Virus record (IMG/VR): IMGVR_UViG_3300050025_000126
Coordinates: 43,277 to 107,276 of that record
Source of the DNA: a virus
Length of the DNA stretch: 64,000 nt
Strand: one strand, 5' to 3'
In this document: one piece after another, positions 17,801-26,123 of the stretch
Position numbering within the stretch: position 1 is the stretch's first letter
Layout of the letters: each line of letters opens with the position of its first letter
The notes under the pieces: model-generated
Databases searched by the model: none
The model's input: the letters and a program-made list of their open reading frames with translations, nothing else
Told to the model about the DNA's origin: nothing
Program-made: the position numbers and the translations under genes

Positions 17801-18773
17801 TCTATTTCACGCCCCTACAGACTGGATATGGTTACAGGATTCAATTATATCGGGTATCTTCAAAATCCTTAGAGTTTCTCAGACCGAATCGGCCTATACA
17901 TATTGGATTGATTATCCAGAAGCAATTGAATCCACAGCTGGTCATAGCCTAGTCCATACGATTTCTGGATATAGCCCTATCCCAGGCGATACACTATCTA
18001 TTAATAGCAACGTTTTTGGTGAAGCAAATCGTGGTAGTTGGATTGTTACTAACGTAGGCAATGGGTACACGGACAATACTCTAAAGGTGTCTGTGGTTGA
18101 CAAACCTCTTGTTGCCTTTTCGGGTAGTGTATCTACAAAAGTAAAAGATGTCTCTGTTGTAGAAAAACTTCCTTTGACAGCAATCAAGAAATTGTTGTCC
18201 GTATCGCCAAATTCTGCGAACACAGAAAACGCAGACCTTCTCTTGGACGATGCGTCAAACATTGAAAGCTGGAGCCAATCTGCTGGCACCGTGTTGACAT
18301 CTCTAAGCAAGCTGTCCTTCCCAAATACAATTCAAGTGGGCAATGATGCCTATCGTTTCAATACCGGTCTAATCGCAGAGTCAAAGCGCGTCATTTACGG
18401 AGACAGCGCAGACGTTGATAACTACCCAGGTTACGTATCAGATGGAGCAAGAGTCCTAATTCAAGGTCCAACTATCAAGCAAATAAAGCTAATTCTTCAG
18501 GTAAGACTCCAAAGCAACGATATTACATCTGCTGATATCGTAGGGTCTATAAAGTCTGCTGTAGCTGGAGTCGTAAATTCTTCCCCTGTTGGATTCCCGA
18601 TTGCTATTTCAGACATCGTCTCAGCTGCACAAGCCATTAGCGGCGTTATTGCCGTTAGCGTGGTTTCTCCCGCTTACAGCTCTGTGCAAGACCAGATTCC
18701 AGTAAGAGGTCAAGAAAAGGCTATGGTTGTTGACCTTGATAATGATATCAAAATCCTAATCGTAGGTAACTAA
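11832..18773 (+). CDS. Giant baseplate J-like protein with inserted kelch propeller
   Basis: A 2313-residue protein. Residues about 1-340 resemble the N-terminal part of Baseplate_J wedge proteins (early GxxLDRIGN-type helix region, then beta-rich GxxGN segments and DNDYRDRIRQA). The last 120 residues (LILQVRLQSND ... ISGVIAVSVVSP) match the C-terminal J domain. The J frame is normally 300-500 residues; here about 1800 are inserted. Residues about 750-1160 hold kelch repeats (RxxHxxxxL...V-x-GG...YxPxTxxW), predicted to form a beta-propeller. The remainder is beta-rich and Thr/Ser-rich. It should form baseplate wedges, with the propeller exposed and possibly binding host glycans. First gene of the late tail operon. 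Confidence 0.8.
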   Translation: MSISSTPTPQSYQQILGAQLNTVRSRLGLRKFKPGGQFLTIFEASAQSDARISADVFKGLLSQDLDASEGIVLDRIGNSEGVPRRSKKASQGQITVTDPSFQKVSSTVYHGKPAPIVGSVSVYVSKGSTFDLAPPTGQVYLGRGTVNYEGPLSYSAKTDSGSCWTLTLSSTTKFHNQGESVILAQGGNRPIQIGQIVSTTQGASTAPVTFTTAQAAAVADGEVQIDLVPITCTVDGIAGNLAPNSIVSFGDSPPFTNATVTNPKAISFGRDVEQDNDYRDRIRQARADKQRGTATAIKGAVIDITTSDETSSVLSANVVKRKDKPTVLYIDDGNGYEEKSDGVGYETVVDQAAGGETDFLSIMSPIAQAYVEATNQAPYTILDGTTLTIRVGGVSSTHYFDSATFTSPLSASSFDVVSSVNANSSLLFQARLAQNTASVAFYAKSETNDDLQVILAPDPTMDAAVVLGLSTAPVYTTSLYRNDVLLSKDGLLAQVVSNPFSTWSPLFTSETLIVNTDATGNITVTINDTDFQNLGYPALSNADPKTWADVLSHKIPGVTATDEIDKVILTSNKGRSSLASVSIIGGTLVTKGVFAPSSSFGVSNDYSVDRSVGAIAINTSLIQDDLLSLGTQWSEAFIETDFGYNFIDLTSDASYYLIVDDNTSEIIPTSMFRAGLFTAQRFESSPLFTSFDICDGTAPGPILPDITVPGAADGDWVLLTDPAFDPTWKGVYRNSADNLIRIIKDADTATRIGHTSTALDGTASLFVLICGGLTTIQSGVGLPGAIKGRGVTGNCRLYDANLGAWIQLPDLITPRAYHTATLLPSGKVWITGGFDASGNPLASTETFDPTTRTFTAGPPLPISSVDLTPQPRVHHTATLLTNGQVVVVGGCKTTALGDSALNTSVQYEPITGTYLHDGTLHVARYGHQALLDVTQDLVIVFGGVSTIAAPATPITSVESYTDTVSTWFNRVPMTSGRAFFGAEKILGGANSKIVVAGGSLHLFSDNSVTTTAATGTYQTYTPATDSWTTESNINTNVPTITINFAQSDLVRTYTTNTVILGGLASQLLKYNNSTDAWDALSADPGISLYIVSREGFTASAPISGGPKGDNCAWFGGAIPNSTSEQSFQGIANVDFLDTVVNLRNHPYPVFASLALTNGRVTVVRSETPPDVITVPANGGTFYTADSFAPAINLIAQNEVAKVKDTTKVRLSTLSTDGSISIVDQDTTLPVFAPKKTVVSQRSQHAIVVSGSDISVPSGFQLRTVSSKTANSTGLPQSVILPDYGPELDLGHIPEPLNINGKVVGLKNIPFGGPPVISRSTDFGFGDAKGVTSLIGSFSSPGVFEETSTSTVSSLGSYLGLRSALPVTVGNPVYVAEPFKFSVSDFLDITVDGDSSTKRFSVPMARKMTTVGSYQSPLTLKDADNSNSTIATAFGTDYSFDDFAILSRARVISDPADVSKRALWRYYRYGEEGNYASVRYVWPTGPNQPISVSASSVQKPSDFSYYKGLPKATTDINIGSGALRKNRNISLNTRIGVGKGSVILTSNNIWTVTLQVGFTVVNASRLVLNGDTTLNITTLFGPGLPGPGLNPGDVLWFEGSSPASSTLQTGQFVIKTIAPAGPPGAWTITINSMMLNDGTIWPLTANPGTISTDPNQKAKFDDEVLVGDLISFNDPTGNLTSEVMAISVIDPNRQYIECNAVNFNPTPVSTLAYGTMPKLTDLQIFAPASNTITSVVAAVNANPNSPIQGTVTGTGAGIINTASWVSGSNADFRYNLSDGINYVANTNKPANPTIQTTFYLKLPVTGSLTTNNDFANETFYVIPQLASSVVKWLNTPPVTGLWSVASITTCADGSKVQIKSNTAGSAGSILVEGGTANLKTAAVIGQATESQFNSNLTSGLVITTTAAEAEGFCGNSWVELNNTERLPKLVDTSPNWSGNTITSISPGGLITFSAPPYYLSDLGSGSPVFFTVEKVGKYVTINLLKSFCDISLFHAPTDWIWLQDSIISGIFKILRVSQTESAYTYWIDYPEAIESTAGHSLVHTISGYSPIPGDTLSINSNVFGEANRGSWIVTNVGNGYTDNTLKVSVVDKPLVAFSGSVSTKVKDVSVVEKLPLTAIKKLLSVSPNSANTENADLLLDDASNIESWSQSAGTVLTSLSKLSFPNTIQVGNDAYRFNTGLIAESKRVIYGDSADVDNYPGYVSDGARVLIQGPTIKQIKLILQVRLQSNDITSADIVGSIKSAVAGVVNSSPVGFPIAISDIVSAAQAISGVIAVSVVSPAYSSVQDQIPVRGQEKAMVVDLDNDIKILIVGN

Positions 18774-20053
18774 TGTTAGCTATACAAGATGTAGCAAATA
18801 GTAATGGTCCAGCCACCATTGGGACAGATTTCTTACTTAGCTCTATTGAACTGGTAGACGATCAAACTCTTTTGGTTTGGTTTACGAGAAATACCACTGG
18901 GGCAACCACTACCAGCAACTATACTGTGACTGGACCCTCTGCCAGATCTGTAATCTTAGCCCAACAAAATGACCTAAACGGAGCTAGGATATATCTAGAT
19001 CTACCGCTAACGGTAGGCCAATGGACTCTATCCGTAACCTCTATCACATCAAACGACCCAGACGCTTTAACCCTTCCATCAGACACTAAAGTAATTTTCG
19101 ATTTGGTAGATAAGTCTACTCAAGATACTGTAGGCACCAATCTAGTCGAAGCTCCTGTATCAAAATTCATCCCCAAGGAGTTTAGGAACAAGAAGGTAGT
19201 AGGAGCTATCATCGCTGGCTTAGAAACCGGTGACGCTATTGTTAGAGATCAGACCCGCCTAGCTTTTGACCAAAGCTTCTTGTCTACGGCTAGCGGCAAA
19301 TATCTAAACACCAAGGCAAGTGATAGAGGCGTTCCTAAGCCGACGAAACTAGGATTGTCTGACACACAATTCAGAAAACTAGCAATAGATATAACAAACA
19401 GTAAATTGACCAATGCCGCTCTTTTGTCAGTTTTGGAAACTATGTATGGCGAAGATTCAGTAAGAGCCTATGTAGAGACAGAGATGTCGGGACCTTTCCA
19501 ATTATTCGACCAAGGATATCTGGATTTTTTTGTAGACGGCAAACATTCCTTTAGATTTGTAGCAAATATTTCAGGTTACACAACACCGACAGCCGTAACA
19601 TCTGTTGAGTTGTGTAATTCTTTGAACTTTGCTTTTGATAAAAACAGCTTTCCAGCGCATGCAATTATAAAAAGAGAAAAGGTTAGGGTTTACAGTAATA
19701 CGACAGGCATCCAGTCTAAAATATCAATAAAAGGTGGAACACTACAGCCTTACGTCGGATTTGATTTAGATGTTTTTGAAGGAACGGGTTCCTTAAACCA
19801 ACTTTCCAGTGCTTCCTGGACCCTTACCAACCCAAGACCAGGGATAGTAAGATTTACGTTGGTAAACCCAGAGCCTGCTCTCCCAGGAGTTCTAGCTTTC
19901 GTTACAGAAAAAGACTATGTTACTGTAATTGGTAGTGAATTCCCACTACCATTAAGGGGTAGCTACAATCTTGTTGCCGTAAACTGGACACAAACCTCTC
20001 CAACCGTTTGTGTTCAGTGGTTTGAGATTGAATCTTCCTATGTGGTAGTCTAA
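18773..20053 (+). CDS. Baseplate-associated structural protein
   Basis: A 426-residue protein overlapping the J-like gene by one base (TAATG) and the kelch gene by one base. The N-terminal 110 residues are an Ig-like beta domain (SSIELVDDQTLLVWFT...). Residues about 150-235 (IIAGLETGDAIVRDQTRLAFDQ ... DTQFRKLAIDIT) are helical and resemble the bundle that opens the J-like protein. The C-terminal half is beta-rich. Position and overlap argue for a wedge partner, but I cannot name a T4 counterpart. Confidence 0.6.
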   Translation: MLAIQDVANSNGPATIGTDFLLSSIELVDDQTLLVWFTRNTTGATTTSNYTVTGPSARSVILAQQNDLNGARIYLDLPLTVGQWTLSVTSITSNDPDALTLPSDTKVIFDLVDKSTQDTVGTNLVEAPVSKFIPKEFRNKKVVGAIIAGLETGDAIVRDQTRLAFDQSFLSTASGKYLNTKASDRGVPKPTKLGLSDTQFRKLAIDITNSKLTNAALLSVLETMYGEDSVRAYVETEMSGPFQLFDQGYLDFFVDGKHSFRFVANISGYTTPTAVTSVELCNSLNFAFDKNSFPAHAIIKREKVRVYSNTTGIQSKISIKGGTLQPYVGFDLDVFEGTGSLNQLSSASWTLTNPRPGIVRFTLVNPEPALPGVLAFVTEKDYVTVIGSEFPLPLRGSYNLVAVNWTQTSPTVCVQWFEIESSYVVV

Positions 20054-21708
20054 TGAGCATCAACCAAACCTATTTAAAAGATCTGTGGTTCTGGAACCCT
20101 AAGACCAAAAGAATCTTCGATAACGATTTGTGGGCCTCTGTAACTCAAATAGACGGCGTAGCCAAGGTTTCTATTCCCGCGACCTCTCAAGCCGTAAACA
20201 GAACAAACGGATTTGCAGCATATTTAAGGTATCCTTTCTATGTAGAGCCAACTATTGCAATTAGCCCCGCGCCAAGTCAGGTAACCAGATCTTCTCAGGC
20301 TTATTCTGACGCAGAAGGTAATGTTCAACCCAGAATCTCTGCTATTTATTCAGCATCTGCGTTAATTGTAACTTCTGATGGCAACCCCTCCCCGGCCCCT
20401 GGCTTAGATGTAGGTAGCGTTCTATTAGTCGAGGGATCTGTTAATAACGGCCCTAGGGGTTCTACTGCCGCTACTGTCTATCCAGTCGCCCCAGCGGCCT
20501 ATAAACCTCACGTAGGCGCTTTGGGACAGGCGGTAGTAGGCCGTTCTACGACTTCTAATACTCAAAACATGTGGTTTGTTGGTGGGAACGCTAGCTTTGG
20601 CTCAGCGTCTTTATATTCTCCTAAAACAGGCGTTGATTTTGTCCAAGTTACCTTGAATGACGATAGCTCCTTGACGGTTACAGATAGCCTAGTTGGTACC
20701 GTAAATAACCTATTCCCGTCTTGTTGCGTTATTGAAGGGGAGAGATTTCTAGATCAATTATTCTACACAGGCGGAATGACTTCTTGGTCTACCCTTAGCG
20801 CAGCAACAAAAATGATTAGTCCTACAGGCGTAGAAACAGCTGTTACAGACTGCCCAGAAAACGTAACAAAAGCCGCTTGCCTTAGCTCTCCTTACCCAAC
20901 CACAACCTTTCTCCCTACTACAAAACACTATATCACCGTTATCGGTGGGTTAAACGATGCTTTAACAGACTCTAAAGATAGCGTATGGTCGTATGACCCC
21001 TACCTGGACGAATGGGGAACTAACCATCCCTTGATTACTCCTCGTAGAGACCACCAAACGATCAACATTAATGTCAAAAGGGCCAGCAATTGGGATATTT
21101 TAGTTGTTGGTGGTAAAAGGGGCATCTTTTCAAACGGTGGACAATTAGGTCCCGCTCCCTCACCTTTGGGTGTTCCTCTAAATTCTTGCGAAATCATTGG
21201 TGGATTTGGAGGGGCGCCCTCTACCCAAGACCTTTCTCCTCAACGCACAGGTCCTATGGCAGATGCCCGATACGCTTTTGGTATGACGACCTTGCCAGAC
21301 GATAGGGTGTTGGTTTGTGGTGGCATTGGTTACAACCCTAGCTACCCTCAACTCGACCCTGCTGTACCTGAATACAATTACGAGCTGAGTCGTTGTGAGG
21401 TTTACGATCCTGAAACACAACTGTGGACACCTATCCAGCCTATGCTAGAAGCTCACAGCTATTGTGTCTGCCATTGGGTTAAAGAAGCTAACAAAGTGTA
21501 TGTGTATGGAGGATATGGGTCTACATTGATTGAATACCTGGACCTTGACACTATGCTTTGGCACAAATCAGTCTATACCATGCCTTCGCCAGTTGTTGTT
21601 GGTTCTCCTTTTGGTATGGACCACGGTTTTATGGGTCTTATTGGTGGCGGGGCTTATGATACGAATACGGGAATTTTTACTCCTAACGATAACGATATTT
21701 TAATGTAA
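20053..21708 (+). CDS. Kelch-repeat tail protein
   Basis: A 551-residue protein. After a beta-rich N-terminus that probably docks to the baseplate, residues about 165-545 contain five or six kelch blades with the R-x-x-H/A-F...L-x-D-x-R-V-L-V-x-GG...C-E-V-Y-D-P-E-T-x-x-W pattern. Such propellers bind proteins or glycans. It matches the propeller inserted in the J-like protein two genes upstream, suggesting duplication of a receptor- or matrix-binding module. ATG overlaps the upstream TAA. No signal peptide, as expected for a virion protein. Confidence 0.7.
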   Translation: MSINQTYLKDLWFWNPKTKRIFDNDLWASVTQIDGVAKVSIPATSQAVNRTNGFAAYLRYPFYVEPTIAISPAPSQVTRSSQAYSDAEGNVQPRISAIYSASALIVTSDGNPSPAPGLDVGSVLLVEGSVNNGPRGSTAATVYPVAPAAYKPHVGALGQAVVGRSTTSNTQNMWFVGGNASFGSASLYSPKTGVDFVQVTLNDDSSLTVTDSLVGTVNNLFPSCCVIEGERFLDQLFYTGGMTSWSTLSAATKMISPTGVETAVTDCPENVTKAACLSSPYPTTTFLPTTKHYITVIGGLNDALTDSKDSVWSYDPYLDEWGTNHPLITPRRDHQTININVKRASNWDILVVGGKRGIFSNGGQLGPAPSPLGVPLNSCEIIGGFGGAPSTQDLSPQRTGPMADARYAFGMTTLPDDRVLVCGGIGYNPSYPQLDPAVPEYNYELSRCEVYDPETQLWTPIQPMLEAHSYCVCHWVKEANKVYVYGGYGSTLIEYLDLDTMLWHKSVYTMPSPVVVGSPFGMDHGFMGLIGGGAYDTNTGIFTPNDNDILM

Positions 21709-21714
21709 GGAAAC

Positions 21715-22512
21715 ATGGCACCTCCAATTGGGTCATCTTGGAACGCGATAAGGGCTGACATACCTGAATACAACAGATATGACAGTTTAAATTCGGAATG
21801 GCGTGTCAATAGTTATGACGCAAATACCGATACGTTATATTTAACCTCTGCGTCATTAGGAGATTTTACTAATACCGACGTTCGTTGGTCTGATGCTGCC
21901 ACAGACCGACAAGGAGCCAGGTTTGTTCTAGCAAAAGCTGTGCCAAGTTTTGAAGTTGATATTATTGGCCCCTATATTTTTGATTTGGGTCAGCCATTCG
22001 CCGTTAGCGGCGTTAATTTGACCCTTAACCAAGAAGTCTTCAAAGGCCTTTCGTATAATGCCCTCGCCGTGACCGGAGACGCGCATTTGGTAGGTCCTGG
22101 GTGGTTGGTGTTCAATTACGGTTATGCGAGCCAAGAAGGCCCCGTGCGGTGCCTTGGAGCGACTGACGATGTAACCCTTACGATTGACGCTGGCTACAAG
22201 TTCAAAAACATGCTTGGATTTGGAAGCAAAATTAACGTTCTTTTCCAGAGAGCCGCATTTGAGCCTAGCTCGCCCGTTGGTTCATTTTGGCTTACCGCTT
22301 CAAACGCGGGTAGAGCTGCGGCAATTGACTTGTTACGTCAGATTTCAGCAGCGGGCATCGAAATGGATATCACAACGCGTTATCCTGGCGACCGGGGAAT
22401 TGGAGCAGAAGGATTTCCTGTGTCGAATAACTATAAGCTATCCGATATCGTTGAATGCTTTGGTCGAGATGATATTAACGTAGAATTAGAAGAGGCTCGA
22501 AATGGCAATTAG
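21715..22512 (+). CDS. Virion structural protein
   Basis: A 265-residue protein, beta-rich in the middle, with no recognised family. The ribosome site AAGGAAAC lies just before the ATG. It overlaps the next gene by 11 bases. Its place between kelch protein and a tube-like protein suggests a tail or baseplate component. Ends in TAG, showing that TAG is used as a stop in the late genes. Confidence 0.55.
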   Translation: MAPPIGSSWNAIRADIPEYNRYDSLNSEWRVNSYDANTDTLYLTSASLGDFTNTDVRWSDAATDRQGARFVLAKAVPSFEVDIIGPYIFDLGQPFAVSGVNLTLNQEVFKGLSYNALAVTGDAHLVGPGWLVFNYGYASQEGPVRCLGATDDVTLTIDAGYKFKNMLGFGSKINVLFQRAAFEPSSPVGSFWLTASNAGRAAAIDLLRQISAAGIEMDITTRYPGDRGIGAEGFPVSNNYKLSDIVECFGRDDINVELEEARNGN

Positions 22513-22921
22513 CAATCTTGTGACGAGTCCCCATTGCGTTGCTTATGTGAACAGCGTCCCTTTTGCTCGGGTATGTGGCCTTACGTATGATATAGTTTCT
22601 CCTAGAAGAGAACTTCACGGAATAGACATCTTAGAACCCACCGAATTGGTGCCATCAAGTCTTTCTATACATGGTACAATCCAGGTGTATCGTTTGCACC
22701 AAGATGGAGGAGTCGAGGCAGCTGGGTTGGTGGCTACTTGGCAAAAGTTAACCAAGGAGAAGTACGCGAGTTTAATGGTACTCGACAGGGCAACGGACAC
22801 GGTTCTCGTTCAGGTTGACAAATTCTGCGTTAATAATCAATCATGGCGCATTACACCTAAATCATTTGTCCTGGGAACTATAACCTGGACCGGGTTCGGT
22901 TATTCCAACGATTCGGACTAA
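22502..22921 (+). CDS. Small tail protein, possible tube-type fold
   Basis: A 139-residue protein of alternating beta-strands (VAYVNSVPFARVCGLTYDI, ... SLSIHGTIQVYRL, ... FVLGTITWTGFGY), a pattern like short tail-tube or tube-initiator proteins. That fold is inferred from strand pattern only. The 5' end contains AGCAATCTT (22509-22529 region), a copy of the plus-strand element; if it acts as promoter here, the in-frame GTG at 22520 would be the start. I keep the ATG at 22502. Confidence 0.5.
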   Translation: MAISNLVTSPHCVAYVNSVPFARVCGLTYDIVSPRRELHGIDILEPTELVPSSLSIHGTIQVYRLHQDGGVEAAGLVATWQKLTKEKYASLMVLDRATDTVLVQVDKFCVNNQSWRITPKSFVLGTITWTGFGYSNDSD

Positions 22922-22922
22922 T

Positions 22923-22931
22923 AGCAATCTT
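22923..22931 (+). promoter_or_regulatory. ARYAATCTT element (AGCAATCTT)
   Basis: Immediately after the stop of the preceding gene and 8 bases before a short leader ORF at 22940. Same element as before other plus-strand units, without a divergent minus promoter. Confidence 0.45.
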
Positions 22932-22939
22932 TAAAAGGC

Positions 22940-22966
22940 ATGAATACGCCTAAGGATAATTTATAA
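22940..22966 (+). CDS. Possible 8-residue leader peptide (MNTPKDNL)
   Basis: ATG at 22940, 8 bases after the AATCTT element; stop TAA overlaps the ATG of the 708-residue gene by one base. It contains the AAGGA ribosome site for that gene. A similar arrangement occurs at 26905. It may be chance or a coupling device. Confidence 0.3.
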   Translation: MNTPKDNL

Positions 22967-25092
22967 TGGCTGTTAACGCGGACGGCAATTGGCTTGGACA
23001 AGAACGTGTAGACGTCCCCCATCTACGACTCATCGAGTCAGGAGTTCGCTATGACTTCGACTCATTGGCTTATATTTTAGTCGGAGAACAGCCCATGGTC
23101 ATCAAGGGCTTTGAGCTGTTGTCCAACCCTGTAGGTTTTGAAGCTTCTTTACTCACTTTCAAAGTAGCCGGTAGTAAAGTAATCCACCCCCTCGCAAGTG
23201 AATCTGGAAGCATCTTCAGTGTCCCTACCGCGAGAGCAAATGAAGTAATCAACCCCAATATCAATACCAGGGTACTCAGTTCTATTCAGCCCAATTCGGT
23301 TAACTTCATTGGGATTGATCTTCAAAGAAGTCCCGATGCGTCAACAGCCGATGTGGTACAGCTCCTCGATCCTTCTCTAAATCAAGAATCACCACAAAAA
23401 GTTCCTCTTAGGAGAACGCTTGATTACGTTTGGATTGTTTCTGCCGTCGATTTTACCTTTAATCGCTCTGTATGCCCAGTAGCAATTGTAACAACCAACG
23501 CTTTAAATGTTGTAACGGCTTTCCAAGACGCTAGGCCGTTAATGGGGAGACTAACGCCCGGTGGAGCTGTGTCTACCGAAGTCAATCCCTTTGGCTGGCC
23601 CGGTGGTCGTTCTGATGTTACTCTTTCTTCTACTAATCCAATTGTAGGAGACAAGGCCCTCAGGAGCTTTAAGGACATTATCAACGCTATTGAAACAAGG
23701 TTGTGGGAACTTGGAGGTGGGGATTCGTGGTACTCGCCGACAGCAGACAGAAACGTCAATCTACTAACTGGCTCAAGCGTCTTTACTTCTAGTGGTGAAA
23801 GCTTTGAAATCGTTTCCGGTAATCTGCACTGGAAAGGGTTGAAAATATCCTACGATAACTCGTTACAGCACGTTACCTCTATAGTAGATCAAATTACAGA
23901 TGTCCCTGGACTCACTGACCTTATTGACGGCGAGTGTATTTATATCGATTTAGACCGTACCTCTGGTAGTTCTATACATGCCCAAAAAGCCCTGTTATCA
24001 TTCTTGGGTCTAGGTGCAAAGCCTGGTTCTCGTTGGGTTATTGCTTCTAGGATTGGGAGCAATTATTATGTAAATGGCATTCCCTATCCGATTGGTAGTT
24101 CCTTTAGCTTAGCTACAACGTCACATTCGGGCACACTAAAAACCAATTTAGACGTTGCTTCACCAAATCCTATTGCTGCTACTATAGTGCCTTCTGGGGC
24201 ATTTTTCGATTATGCGGCTGGAGTTGTTACAGGAAGAGGCCTCTCAAACAATAGAGACATTGGTTCAGTAAGGACCTTCGACACCAACTCGGATTTACTA
24301 ATAGGTCGTGGAACCGCCGCTGGTGACAACAATGTTCAAATTCATACAGACACGACCACAACTGGGACTGTTGTAACAGGAAGTGGCGATGTTAATCATC
24401 CTTATTTAGCTGTAAACCCAAACGGAAGCGGAATAACCACGTTTAACAGTACTCCGCTCGATTTAGTGTCCTCTAGATATGAAGGAACTAAGTCGTGGAG
24501 AATTGAAGCTATAAACGTTTTGCCATTTATACCATCGGCAGGTTCTTTGAAATACTTTTACAAAAGAGAAAAAACATTTAAAACAGATTGTCGACTGTTG
24601 CTAGACGATCCTGGACCTTTTGCCTACAACGATACAACAAAAACTTTAACGGCGACATCTCATTATGTTGTTTCTATTGATTCGACTGTGATAGGTTTAG
24701 GTGACAGAATATTTGTAAACAATCTCTCAAGTGGTCTATATAATGGTATTTACGTGGTTTCTCAGCTGGGGATATCAGATCCCGGAGGTCAACCGGCAAT
24801 TCTTACCAGAGCATTTGATTGTTGTGGACCTCTTAGCGCCACTGTTTTAAATTTAGGTTATGACGCATTTGATGGAACTTCAGTTAGAATAACCGCAGGC
24901 ACTACATATTCGGGGACTTCTTGGGTTCTGAATGCTCCTAGGGTTGCGGGTAGCGTGGTTCTTAATGGTACAGTGTCAGTTATTTGGAGCCAAATAACAC
25001 CAAGCGATAAAAACGCAGATCAGTTTTGTGTTATGTGGTTTGATGGAAGTTACACACCAATTACAACTAGTCCAGAATATTCATTAACCTAA
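22966..25092 (+). CDS. Tail fibre/baseplate-decoration protein
   Basis: A 708-residue protein. The N-terminal 250 residues would attach to the virion. Residues about 575-675 follow a repeat unit common in phage fibre-type proteins (DRIFVNNLSSGLYNGIYVV ... ILTRAFDCC ... GTTYSGTSWVL). The middle is Ser/Thr/Gly-rich beta structure. No enzyme motif. It is followed, 8 bases on, by the Gly-rich gene. Function inferred from the repeat unit and position in the fibre region. Confidence 0.6.
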   Translation: MAVNADGNWLGQERVDVPHLRLIESGVRYDFDSLAYILVGEQPMVIKGFELLSNPVGFEASLLTFKVAGSKVIHPLASESGSIFSVPTARANEVINPNINTRVLSSIQPNSVNFIGIDLQRSPDASTADVVQLLDPSLNQESPQKVPLRRTLDYVWIVSAVDFTFNRSVCPVAIVTTNALNVVTAFQDARPLMGRLTPGGAVSTEVNPFGWPGGRSDVTLSSTNPIVGDKALRSFKDIINAIETRLWELGGGDSWYSPTADRNVNLLTGSSVFTSSGESFEIVSGNLHWKGLKISYDNSLQHVTSIVDQITDVPGLTDLIDGECIYIDLDRTSGSSIHAQKALLSFLGLGAKPGSRWVIASRIGSNYYVNGIPYPIGSSFSLATTSHSGTLKTNLDVASPNPIAATIVPSGAFFDYAAGVVTGRGLSNNRDIGSVRTFDTNSDLLIGRGTAAGDNNVQIHTDTTTTGTVVTGSGDVNHPYLAVNPNGSGITTFNSTPLDLVSSRYEGTKSWRIEAINVLPFIPSAGSLKYFYKREKTFKTDCRLLLDDPGPFAYNDTTKTLTATSHYVVSIDSTVIGLGDRIFVNNLSSGLYNGIYVVSQLGISDPGGQPAILTRAFDCCGPLSATVLNLGYDAFDGTSVRITAGTTYSGTSWVLNAPRVAGSVVLNGTVSVIWSQITPSDKNADQFCVMWFDGSYTPITTSPEYSLT

Positions 25093-25100
25093 AGGACAAT

Positions 25101-26123
25101 ATGCCAACGCCCGGATTTATAGGAACTGGTTTTTATACTTCAAAGCTGTTGTTTGGTGGACTTTTAGACGGTGGGTTTACCAATCCGTGGGTTGTGTCTA
25201 GTCCAACAAACCTAACCGCAGACTTAATTACTCAAAACATTGTTCTTAATAATGCGTTAAATGTGTATTCTGGCAGTGGTAATCGCGATTGCTACAAGAT
25301 AATCTGTTCAGGCACCCTAACTATAAATAGCGGCGGGTATGTGTCAGCCTCTGCAAATTTATTTAATGGAGGTAATACCACGACGGCTCTTTCGTCTCCG
25401 GGACTTGGTTTTGGTGGGTCTGTAGGTGGAAGTGGGTTTGGTGGTGCCGCTGAATTGGCAGCAGGAGCAGCAGGCGCACCATCTTCTCCACAGCCGGTAT
25501 TCTTAGGTGGCGCAGGAGGCCACGGTGGTACCCGTGGGGGTGATGCAGGGGGGGCTGGAGGAACGTCTTCGCCAGCAAGTATTAACAATCGGTTTCAACC
25601 TTCTATATACGAACACGCTGGAGTTTGGGTTAATCCCGCTATATATGCCGACTCCCCTTCTACTTTTACAAATTGGGCTGGGGCATACGCCCCTGGTTAT
25701 GCTATGGTCCCTGTTTGTGGTGGATGCGGTGGTGGCGGATGCTCAGATATCGGAAGTAACAATAACGGCGCTGGTGGGGCGGGCGGGGGCGTTGTTTACA
25801 TTGCCGCCAATAAGATTGTCATGAATGGCGGTAGTATTTCCGCTAATGGCCAAAGCGCAGGAAATTTAACTGGTGGAGGTGGAGGTGGAGGTGGTGTTAT
25901 AATACTGGTTACAAACGATTTGGTTTTTGTCCCAGGTTCTGGGAGTTCCATTACGGTTAACAAAGGGTTTGGTGGGGGATTAGGTTCTACTGATGGAGGG
26001 GATGGAATGACCGTTCTTTTTAGTGATCAGTTGGTAGCATCGTTTTCCGCCCCCTTAACCGAAATCGTATATAAACAAGCTGTAATAAATTTTCAATTTC
26101 AAGGTAAAAAACTAACAAGTTAA
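25101..26123 (+). CDS. Glycine-rich adhesin-type tail protein
   Basis: A 340-residue protein. Residues about 90-300 are extremely Gly-rich (GFGGSVGGSGFGG, GGCGGGG, GGGGGGGV), like the polyglycine sandwich tips of T-even adhesins and other glycine-rich tail proteins that touch the host receptor. The ends are beta-rich. AAAGGACAAT precedes the ATG. Its last 4 bases overlap the convergent lipoprotein gene. Glycine-rich tip proteins diversify by recombination, which fits its place beside the GC-rich fibre cassette. Confidence 0.65.
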   Translation: MPTPGFIGTGFYTSKLLFGGLLDGGFTNPWVVSSPTNLTADLITQNIVLNNALNVYSGSGNRDCYKIICSGTLTINSGGYVSASANLFNGGNTTTALSSPGLGFGGSVGGSGFGGAAELAAGAAGAPSSPQPVFLGGAGGHGGTRGGDAGGAGGTSSPASINNRFQPSIYEHAGVWVNPAIYADSPSTFTNWAGAYAPGYAMVPVCGGCGGGGCSDIGSNNNGAGGAGGGVVYIAANKIVMNGGSISANGQSAGNLTGGGGGGGGVIILVTNDLVFVPGSGSSITVNKGFGGGLGSTDGGDGMTVLFSDQLVASFSAPLTEIVYKQAVINFQFQGKKLTS

